Assembly: GCA_016234525.1 (NCBI GenBank)
Contig: JACRBK010000733.1
Coordinates: 1 to 5,689, forward strand
Length of the DNA: 5,689 nucleotides
Direction of reading: 5' to 3'
From: Chloroflexota bacterium
GTDB lineage: Bacteria; Chloroflexota; Anaerolineae; Aggregatilineales; Aggregatilineaceae
Shown here in pieces: positions 1 to 4,223 of this stretch (positions are counted from its first letter, which is position 1; every line of letters begins with the position of its first letter). The notes beneath the pieces are model-generated. The model saw only the letters and a list, made by a program, of their open reading frames with translations, was not told where the DNA came from and did no database searches. Position numbers and translations under genes: made by a program.

Positions 1-1112
1 CCCAGCGCCATCACCGCGATCACGGCCAGCGCCGCAATCAACACCAGGCCGAGTACCCATACCAGCGGGCTGCGATAGACAGGTTTACTGACCGGGGCGG
101 GCGGGGCAGCGGGAACCGTCGAGGTAGCCATCGTCTGCGCCGGACCTCTGCCGCTTGGCGGAGGCGCTATCGGGGTGGGCGGCTGCGGCGGACGAGTTGT
201 TGCTGCTGTATAAGAAAGTCGAGGCGGCAGACTGACGGTAAAGAACTGGGTTTCTTCGTCCGGTTGACCGGCTGATGCACCCTCAAATGTTTGGGCAAAC
301 GTTGACATGTTAGTAAAACGCTGCGTGGGATCTTTCGCCATCGCGCGTTCGAGGATGACGCTCAGGTTGGCAGGCAAATCGGAGCGCATCTCGTGGGGTG
401 GGGGCGGTGTTTCGTTGAGATGTTTGATCATCAACCCATAGGGGGTCGGCGCTTCAAACGGCACGCGCCCGGTCAACAGTTGGTAAACCGTAACGCCCAT
501 CGCATATTGATCGGTGGCGGGCATCGGCTGTTCGGCGCGCCACTGTTCGGGGGCCATATACAACGGCGTCCCCAACACCGCGCCGGTTGACGTGAGGGCG
601 CTGGTCGAAGCCAACAGTTTAGCGATCCCAAAGTCAACCAAAAAAGCGTTCCCCTGGTGATCGAACATAATATTGCTGGGTTTGATGTCACGGTGGATCA
701 CCCCCCGGCTGTGTGCATAATCAAACGCCCCGGCCAGTTGGGTCAACAACCGCGCCACTTCAGACAATACCGGCAGGGGGCGGCGGTCAACTTCACGCTG
801 GTTCATTCGATCCGTCAGCGTTCCCCCGGTCAGCATACGCATCACAATATAGGTGGTTCCCTGCTCCATCCCATAATCATAGATCGGGATAATATGAGGG
901 TGTTCGAGCGAGGCGGCGGTTTCTGCTTCGCGGTGAAAACGCTGCATATAATCGGGTTCAGACGCCAGGCTGACCGGAAGAACTTTGACAGCGACCTCTC
1001 GTTTAAGGTTGGGCTGATAGGCGCGATAAACGGCCCCCATGCCGCCGACGCCGAGTAGTTCACGCAGTTCATACTGTCCAAACGTATGCCCAGAAAGGTC
1101 TTGTAAGCCCAT
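1..1112 (-). CDS. Membrane-anchored Ser/Thr protein kinase (PknB-like), C-terminus cut by window edge
   Basis: Bacterial Hanks-type Ser/Thr kinase that would transfer phosphate from ATP to protein Ser/Thr residues on the cytoplasmic face of the membrane. My translation from the ATG at 1112-1110 gives 370 full codons and stays open at base 1. All key motifs are present: glycine loop GVGGMGAVYRA (residues 21-31), beta-3 Lys43 in VAVKVL, alpha-C Glu62, catalytic loop HRDIKPSN (140-147, Asp142), DFG (160-162), GTP-x-YMAPE (181-189) and DQYAMGV (201-207). A Pro/Thr-rich linker follows (about 303-345), then the start of a hydrophobic helix (about 350-370: VWVLGLVLIAALAVIAVMAL). The extracellular part, if any, lies outside the window, so PASTA or other sensor repeats cannot be judged. 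Only a weak GGGA lies before the start, but the kinase domain begins about 12 residues in, which supports it. The gene is divergent from the WXG100-like cluster and shares its control region, which suggests, but does not prove, a role in that system. Confidence 0.95.
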   Translation of the reverse strand, partial: MGLQDLSGHTFGQYELRELLGVGGMGAVYRAYQPNLKREVAVKVLPVSLASEPDYMQRFHREAETAASLEHPHIIPIYDYGMEQGTTYIVMRMLTGGTLTDRMNQREVDRRPLPVLSEVARLLTQLAGAFDYAHSRGVIHRDIKPSNIMFDHQGNAFLVDFGIAKLLASTSALTSTGAVLGTPLYMAPEQWRAEQPMPATDQYAMGVTVYQLLTGRVPFEAPTPYGLMIKHLNETPPPPHEMRSDLPANLSVILERAMAKDPTQRFTNMSTFAQTFEGASAGQPDEETQFFTVSLPPRLSYTAATTRPPQPPTPIAPPPSGRGPAQTMATSTVPAAPPAPVSKPVYRSPLVWVLGLVLIAALAVIAVMAL

Positions 1113-1144
1113 GATTGTTTTCCCACATCTACATCAGCATCGAC

Positions 1145-1161
1145 AATATACCAAGTATATT
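1145..1161. promoter_or_regulatory. Palindrome over the kinase promoter (candidate operator)
   Basis: The sequence AATATAC-CAA-GTATATT has two perfect 7-bp inverted arms around a 3-bp centre, and each arm is flanked outside or inside by a CGAC element (1141-1144 and 1162-1165). It overlaps the proposed minus-strand -10 box and start region of the kinase gene, a typical place for a dimeric repressor to bind. The palindrome is seen directly; the operator role is inference. AT-rich palindromes also arise by chance in promoters. Confidence 0.4.
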
Positions 1162-1181
1162 CGACAGATCGCGAACGGCAA
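1154..1181 (-). promoter_or_regulatory. Candidate sigma70-type promoter of the kinase gene
   Basis: Read on the minus strand, TTGCCG (1181-1176) is followed by a 16-bp spacer and TATACT (1159-1154). The boxes match the consensus at 4 of 6 and 5 of 6 positions. Transcription would start near 1147, giving a leader of about 35 nt before the kinase ATG at 1112. It is the best match I found upstream of this gene by eye. Confidence 0.45.
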
Positions 1182-1188
1182 AACGTAA

Positions 1189-1310
1189 TTTTTTCCCTCA
1201 GATAAAAGCTTTGCACAAACTTGTAAAAACTTATAAACAGGATTTTGGCCCTCTTTGCACGTTTTTTATAGCTTTGTATTACGTTTTTTACAGCTTTTAC
1301 GCTCAATTTT
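1189..1310. repeat. AT-rich region with helically phased T-tracts and a 22-bp tandem repeat
   Basis: Runs of four to six T lie at 1189-1194, 1262-1267, 1284-1289 and 1307-1310. The spacings are 73, 22 and about 22 bp, close to multiples of the 10.5-bp helical turn, which is the arrangement known to bend DNA. Within it, a 17-bp unit ACGTTTTTTAYAGCTTT occurs at 1259-1275 and again at 1281-1297 with one difference. CTTTGCAC also occurs twice, at 1209-1216 and 1253-1260, 44 bp apart (twice 22). The block ends just before the TTGACA box at 1313. It may be a curved upstream activating region or paired activator sites for the small-gene operon; the function is inference. Confidence 0.5.
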
Positions 1311-1312
1311 GC

Positions 1313-1342
1313 TTGACAAATTTAGCCGGTTCGACCTACACT
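1313..1342 (+). promoter_or_regulatory. Candidate sigma70-type promoter of the WXG100-like operon
   Basis: A perfect TTGACA (1313-1318) is followed by an 18-bp spacer and TACACT (1337-1342, 4 of 6 matches to TATAAT). The start would fall near 1349, leaving a leader of about 190 nt before the first small gene at 1540. It sits directly downstream of the phased T-tract block, which could act as an upstream activating element. Confidence 0.5.
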
Positions 1343-1539
1343 GAAAAAAGCTACCGATGATAAAGAGAGCGTCTTCAAGAAGATCTGACAGCTCAACCAT
1401 AGAGCTAGTGGAAGCACACTCATGGTATAAAAGGAGGCCAGCCTTTCATCCATTGAACACCAGATACGCATCACTCGTTTGTGCTAGAAACAAGGTTCAA
1501 ACATGAAGTCAGTGATAAACGATCGGCAGGGAGGTCAAT
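1343..1539 (+). other. Long leader of the WXG100-like operon, with a second promoter candidate
   Basis: No gene is firmly supported in these 197 bases. An extended -10 element TGGTATAAA lies at 1423-1431 and could start a shorter transcript near 1438. A perfect AAGGAGG follows at 1430-1436 within a small hairpin (AAAGG/CCTTT), with no well-spaced start codon after it. Short inverted repeats are TCTTC-AA-GAAGA (1372-1383) and AGCTC/GAGCT (1390-1394 with 1402-1406). A 49-codon open frame (1357-1506) ends in an ATGA overlap with a 15-codon frame (1503-1550) that runs over the start of the first WXG100-like gene. Both have poor ribosome sites and the first is rich in AGA/AGG codons, so I do not call them genes. 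Confidence 0.35.
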
Positions 1540-1848
1540 ATGCCAGCTAACAAAGTACAGGCGGATTATGACGAGTTGGAAAAAATCGCCGGCGAGTTTG
1601 CCGACGAATCAGCCAACATGGAACAGCTTATGGGTCAGATTATGAACCTGGTGGGTGAGCTGGAAGGCGGCGGGTGGATCGGACGTGGCGCGAGCTCATT
1701 CTTCGGCGAATTTCATGACCTGGTCGAGCCGGGCTTACAGAACCTGGTTCGCGCGCTCGATGATGGCAGCAATGCGATCAAACAAATCTCGAACATCCTT
1801 TCCCAAGCCGAAAGCGATGCCAGTTCGTTGTTTAGCCGCTCCCGCTAA
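1540..1848 (+). CDS. WXG100 family protein, canonical (WIG motif); first of four
   Basis: A 102-residue Esx/WXG100-type protein, expected to fold as a helix-turn-helix hairpin, dimerise with a partner and be exported by (or form part of) a type VII secretion machine. The signature turn is GGGWIGRGASSFFGEF, with Trp46 and Gly48 near the middle as in the family. The N-terminal helix opens with VQADYDEL, a motif shared with the second and fourth small genes. The second helix carries the I-x-Q-x4-I-x2-AE pattern also seen in the third. No C-terminal YxxxD/E export signal of the actinobacterial type is present: the only Tyr is residue 10, and the tail ends SLFSRSR. GGGAGG at 1529-1534 sits 5 nt before the ATG and fixes the start. 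The next gene begins 56 nt downstream, after an intercistronic hairpin. Confidence 0.93.
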   Translation: MPANKVQADYDELEKIAGEFADESANMEQLMGQIMNLVGELEGGGWIGRGASSFFGEFHDLVEPGLQNLVRALDDGSNAIKQISNILSQAESDASSLFSRSR

Positions 1849-1855
1849 TTAACGA

Positions 1856-1887
1856 CGTTTGAAGTCAATCTGTGTGACCGTCAAACG
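1856..1887 (+). promoter_or_regulatory. Intercistronic hairpin between first and second small genes
   Basis: CGTTTGA (1856-1862) pairs with TCAAACG (1881-1887), and inside it GTCA (1864-1867) pairs with TGAC (1875-1878), giving 11 base pairs with a small 1x2 internal loop and a 7-nt apical loop. No T-run follows; instead AAGGAGA, the ribosome site of the next gene, starts 3 nt later. It is therefore more likely an mRNA stability, processing or translation element than a terminator. The role is inferred. Confidence 0.45.
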
Positions 1888-1904
1888 ACTAAGGAGAGAT
1901 CACT

Positions 1905-2201
1905 ATGCCTGATGTACAGATGGATTATGACCTGATGGAGGATATGGCTCGCCTCTTCAGGGATGGCGGACAGATGTTGGAAGACCTCATGCGCCACATG
2001 GAAAACGTCGCCGGACGGCTCGAAGACGGGGCGCTGATGGGCAAAGGTGGCGACGCGATGGCTGATGCAATTCGGCAACGTCTCAATTCGCGCCTGGCTG
2101 CTTTGCAGGACAAATTCAACGAACTCGGTATGGACGTCTACGGCGCGCTGGTTGATCTGCGCGACGGCGATACCGAAGCGGCCAGCCGGTTTAAGGGCTA
2201 G
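1905..2201 (+). CDS. WXG100-like protein, non-canonical (LMG in place of WXG); second of four
   Basis: A 98-residue, mostly helical small protein of WXG100 size. At the central turn the motif reads LMG (residues 44-46, in DGALMGKGGDAM), so the signature Trp is missing and the Gly is kept. It aligns without gaps over its length with the fourth gene; I count about 30 identities in 97 positions. Shared blocks are V-x-MDYD at residues 4-9, Gly46, Gly49, and a C-terminal MDxxGAxVxLRDGD (76-89) then RF. The LRDGD block is not part of the standard WXG100 signature. Likely role: partner of a canonical WXG100 protein in a heterodimer, or a related secreted component (inference). AAGGAGA at 1891-1897 gives a good ribosome site. 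The third gene starts only 16 nt after the stop, so the two are probably co-translated. Confidence 0.85.
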   Translation: MPDVQMDYDLMEDMARLFRDGGQMLEDLMRHMENVAGRLEDGALMGKGGDAMADAIRQRLNSRLAALQDKFNELGMDVYGALVDLRDGDTEAASRFKG

Positions 2202-2217
2202 AAAGGTGGAATAACCC

Positions 2218-2541
2218 ATGTCTATCTTTACTTGCGTCATGGACGATGTAACCGATGTGGTCAACCAGGTCACCCGGCAGGCAGGGCAGGTCGAGGATAT
2301 GGTAGGCTCTGTTCGCGGTGGAATGCAGCCGATTATAGGTGGTGGGTGGACCGGACAGGGCGCGCAGGCGTTCATTGAAGAAGTCCAGTCGCGTCTGATC
2401 CCTGAAATCATGGCGCTCATTGCTTCAATTTCCGGCTTTGGGGGGGGTATCACCCAGGCGATGGACTTTATTCGCGAGGCCGATGACGGTGTGTTGGGTG
2501 TTGTCAACAACGTCGGCGACATCTTTGACGGTATCTTCTAG
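2218..2541 (+). CDS. WXG100 family protein, canonical (WTG motif); third of four
   Basis: A 107-residue WXG100-type protein with the turn GGGWTGQGAQAFIEEV (Trp44, Gly46). It resembles the first small gene most closely around this turn (GGGWxGxGAxxFxxE) and in the second helix (I-T-Q-x4-I-R-x-A-D against I-K-Q-x4-I-L-x-A-E). It contains no Tyr at all, so a YxxxD/E signal is impossible; the tail is acidic and hydrophobic (VGDIFDGIF). An unusual GFGGG stretch in the second helix is encoded over a run of eight G (2440-2447). The ribosome site AAAGGTGG (2202-2209) lies 8 nt before the ATG and overlaps the end of the previous gene region. Likely an exported helical-hairpin protein acting with a neighbour. 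Confidence 0.92.
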   Translation: MSIFTCVMDDVTDVVNQVTRQAGQVEDMVGSVRGGMQPIIGGGWTGQGAQAFIEEVQSRLIPEIMALIASISGFGGGITQAMDFIREADDGVLGVVNNVGDIFDGIF

Positions 2542-2542
2542 G

Positions 2543-2557
2543 CCGGCCACGGGCTGG
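2543..2557 (+). promoter_or_regulatory. GC-rich intercistronic hairpin between third and fourth small genes
   Basis: CCGGCC (2543-2548) pairs with GGCTGG (2552-2557), including one G-T(U) wobble, around a 3-nt loop ACG. It starts one base after the TAG stop of the third gene, within the palindrome GGCCGGCC (2541-2548). No T-run follows, so it is not a standard terminator; it could stabilise or attenuate the operon mRNA. Its position mirrors the hairpin between genes one and two, while the gap between genes two and three has none. Confidence 0.35.
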
Positions 2558-2585
2558 TAGTCCGACAGCGGATCAGGAGGAAACT

Positions 2586-2879
2586 ATGGCCGAAGTCTCA
2601 ATGGATTATGACGCCGTACAGAATATGTCTGACGGTTTCAAGGATGCAAGCGAAGTTCTCAAGGGTGTCAGCCAGGCGCTCGAAATCGCTATCGCCATTC
2701 TGAAAGCCACCGCCTTTTTTGGCATGGTCGGCAATCTGGCGCTGGCCAATTACCTCGAAGGGATCAAACCCAACGTGGACCGGCTGTCTGACACCTGCTC
2801 CGAAATGAGCATGGACTTGATCGGCGCGATTGTCAGCCTGCGTGACGGTGATTATTCTGGCTCGCAGCGTTTCGTCTAG
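2586..2879 (+). CDS. WXG100-like protein, non-canonical (FFG in place of WXG), hydrophobic core; fourth of four
   Basis: A 97-residue paralogue of the second small gene, aligning gap-free with it. The motif position reads FFG (residues 44-46), so Trp is replaced by Phe and Gly is kept. It has the family's N-terminal EVSMDYD (3-9) and the C-terminal MDLIGAIVSLRDGD (76-89) then RF. Its middle (about 31-57, ALEIAIAILKATAFFGMVGN and on) is much more hydrophobic than in its paralogue, almost membrane-like, which is odd for a soluble WXG100 hairpin. There is no YxxxD/E tail (Tyr90 is followed by SGSQ). CAGGAGG (2574-2580) is an excellent ribosome site. The gene is the last before the terminator at 2897. 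Likely a partner of the third gene's product; it could be a structural or membrane-contacting component (inference). Confidence 0.82.
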   Translation: MAEVSMDYDAVQNMSDGFKDASEVLKGVSQALEIAIAILKATAFFGMVGNLALANYLEGIKPNVDRLSDTCSEMSMDLIGAIVSLRDGDYSGSQRFV

Positions 2880-2896
2880 TACGACACGACCGATCT

Positions 2897-2936
2897 AAAC
2901 ACCCACCTGGCAGTTAGCCTCGGTGGGTGTTTTTTT
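2897..2936 (+). terminator. Strong Rho-independent terminator of the WXG100-like operon
   Basis: An 11-bp stem (AAACACCCACC at 2897-2907 with GGTGGGTGTTT at 2922-2932) holds an inner GGC/GCC pairing (2909-2911 with 2917-2919) and runs into a T-tract at 2930-2936. It lies 18 nt after the stop of the fourth small gene. On the other strand the hairpin is followed by only three T, so it would be weak at best for the convergent pseudokinase gene ending at 2961. Confidence 0.9.
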
Positions 2937-2960
2937 GTTCGCGATTGAACGTTTAAGACA

Positions 2961-4031
2961 CTAACCCAGCAGCGCCAGCAGCAAAATCCAGACGGATGTC
3001 AGCACCACGCCGAGTATCACCAGGGCTATGAATACGCGGTTCCAGGCGCGTTTTTTCTCTGGCGGGACTTCACCGAAGCGGGTGCGCAGCAGTTTAGCGA
3101 ATACGCGCACATCCTGGTGGCGCTGTTCGGGCACTCTCGACACAGCCAGATGAACAATATTGTGAATATCTTCGGCCAGGTCGGTGCGATTGAGTGGTTC
3201 AGGCAATCCTTTGATCACCATCTGGCGAACATCGGCATCTTTGCGCTGCTCAAATGGGAAGGCTGGATGCCCTGCCAGCATTTCGTACAGCAGCACGCCC
3301 AGGCAGTAGACATCCGAAGCAAAACCGACTGCGCCACCTTCGCGCGCCAGCAGTTCCGGGGGAGTATATGAAGGAACTCCGTACTGCTCGACCCAATTGG
3401 TATCGATGCTTTGCGGTTCGCCCAACAGTCCCAGGTCCAACAGCAGCGGACGAGGAATCCCAGCTTTGTCCACCCGCACATAGATCGCTTCTGGGCTGAG
3501 ATTCATATGCAGGCGTTTGGCGCGGATATGCATAAAGGCAATCGCATCGGCCAGGCTGATCGTCATCCAGGCGGCGTGCTGATACCAGGGCTGCGGGTTT
3601 TTCAGCAGCATATCACGCAAAAAATCGCCGTCTGTGTATTTAAAAACCGCATAATATTTGGTTTCGTCCTTAAAAACCGTTTTGCCATAAGGCCGCTGTT
3701 TGAGGTCTGCCTGTTGGTAGGCGGGAAGAAGCACCGGAAGCATCGGGTGCTGTTCGTGTTGAAGCAGTTCGACCAGAATACGAGTCTCCAAACGGAGTTG
3801 ATCCTGGCAGCCGGGATGCGCCACCTTCAGCAGCACTTTTTCCTGGCCTCGCTGCGCTTCATAGATTGCCGCGTGGCGCAGGACACGCAGCAGCCGGATG
3901 ACTTCAATATCGCCCAGCCATTCACCGAAATCAAAGATAGTCGGCATATTACCGGCAGGGCAATCAGGTTCCTGGCACCACAAATTGCCGTCCAGAGAGA
4001 CTCGTTGGCAGATGGTACAGACGCGCTTCAC
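2961..4031 (-). CDS. Zinc-ribbon pseudokinase with C-terminal membrane anchor (EssB/YukC-like architecture)
   Basis: A 356-residue protein with a protein-kinase fold that should not catalyse. An N-terminal zinc ribbon has Cys5, Cys8, Cys19 and Cys24 (CTIC...CQEPDC). The kinase-like domain (about 40-320) lacks the glycine loop (RLLRVLRHAAIYEA) but keeps beta-3 Lys69 and alpha-C Glu82. The HRDxKPxN loop is changed to HMNLSPEA (175-182), so catalytic Asp is Asn177 and the Lys and Asn are lost. DFG is DLG (199-201) and APE is PPE (224-226); SDVYCLGVLLYE (239-250) is well kept. One helix (about 333-355) ends the protein, with almost nothing beyond it. The start is GTG (4031-4029), preceded by GAGAGG about 11 nt upstream; the zinc ribbon right after it supports this start. 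It is convergent with the WXG100-like operon and divergent from eccC. EssB/YukC is also a membrane-bound pseudokinase, so an analogous scaffold role is plausible but inferred; a nucleotide- or phosphoprotein-sensing role is an alternative. Confidence 0.9.
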   Translation of the reverse strand: MKRVCTICQRVSLDGNLWCQEPDCPAGNMPTIFDFGEWLGDIEVIRLLRVLRHAAIYEAQRGQEKVLLKVAHPGCQDQLRLETRILVELLQHEQHPMLPVLLPAYQQADLKQRPYGKTVFKDETKYYAVFKYTDGDFLRDMLLKNPQPWYQHAAWMTISLADAIAFMHIRAKRLHMNLSPEAIYVRVDKAGIPRPLLLDLGLLGEPQSIDTNWVEQYGVPSYTPPELLAREGGAVGFASDVYCLGVLLYEMLAGHPAFPFEQRKDADVRQMVIKGLPEPLNRTDLAEDIHNIVHLAVSRVPEQRHQDVRVFAKLLRTRFGEVPPEKKRAWNRVFIALVILGVVLTSVWILLLALLG

Positions 4032-4071
4032 GGCTTTCTCTACCTCTCTTCTAACCAGCGTGGCACCCGGC

Positions 4072-4100
4072 TTGACACCCCGTGCCGATTATGCCACAAT
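4072..4100 (+). promoter_or_regulatory. Candidate sigma70-type promoter of eccC
   Basis: A perfect TTGACA (4072-4077) is followed by an optimal 17-bp spacer and CACAAT (4095-4100, 4 of 6). The start would be near 4107, giving a leader of about 117 nt. Its -35 box has the same GCTTGACA context as the promoter at 1313 in front of the small-gene operon. Confidence 0.45.
4088..4096 (-). promoter_or_regulatory. Candidate extended -10 promoter of the pseudokinase gene
   Basis: On the minus strand, TGGCATAAT (4096-4088) matches an extended -10 element (TGn plus CATAAT, 5 of 6). No convincing -35 box is seen. The start would be near 4081, about 50 nt before the GTG start codon. It overlaps the plus-strand promoter, so the two would compete for RNA polymerase. 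Confidence 0.35.
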
Positions 4101-4223
4101 CGCCAAATAGGTCGTTGATTTCCGTTACAGTACAGTGTTCTTGGTTTTGTGTCAAACGTTCACTGAATGCAGGACGCTCAATAACAGGATTATTCTCGTT
4201 AATAAATCTTGGAGGGCAGCCTA

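Larger units (their letters stand above)
4032..4223. promoter_or_regulatory. Divergent control region between the pseudokinase and eccC genes
   Basis: A gene-free stretch of 192 bases. Besides the promoter candidates listed separately, it holds nested inverted repeats around them: GTGGCA (4060-4065) with TGCCAC (4092-4097), and GGCAC (4062-4066) with GTGCC (4082-4086). Within the presumed eccC leader there is an imperfect stem-loop, CAGTG (4133-4137) with CACTG (4161-4165) and an inner TTTG/CAAA (4146-4149 with 4153-4156). These could be regulator sites or RNA structure; no known riboswitch is recognisable. Confidence 0.4.

Noticed and set aside
657..1306. Open frames on the plus strand (657-1058) and in another minus frame (842-1306) over the kinase
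   Set aside because: The kinase reading frame contains all catalytic motifs through this stretch; the other frames give no domain and run into the AT-rich control region.
1189..1310. CRISPR-like or origin-like repeat array
   Set aside because: There are only two copies of the 17-bp unit, 22 bp apart, with no spacers, and no DnaA-box cluster. Phased T-tracts explain the pattern better.
1430..1436. Perfect AAGGAGG Shine-Dalgarno-like site in the leader
   Set aside because: No ATG, GTG or TTG lies at a usable distance; the nearest TTG is about 17 nt downstream in a weak frame. It may be structural or chance.
1881..2522. Long 213-codon minus-strand open frame across the second and third small genes
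   Set aside because: It lies antisense to two genes with WXG100 features, good ribosome sites and conserved paralogue alignment. Its translation is rich in Pro, Ser and Thr with no recognisable domain.
2897..2932. Bidirectional terminator serving the convergent pseudokinase gene
   Set aside because: The stem is symmetrical but only three T follow on the minus strand, so evidence for termination in that direction is weak.
3411..4118. 235-codon plus-strand open frame over the pseudokinase gene
   Set aside because: It is antisense to a clear kinase-fold protein with zinc ribbon and membrane helix, and its translation shows no family motif. It is a shadow of GC-biased codons.
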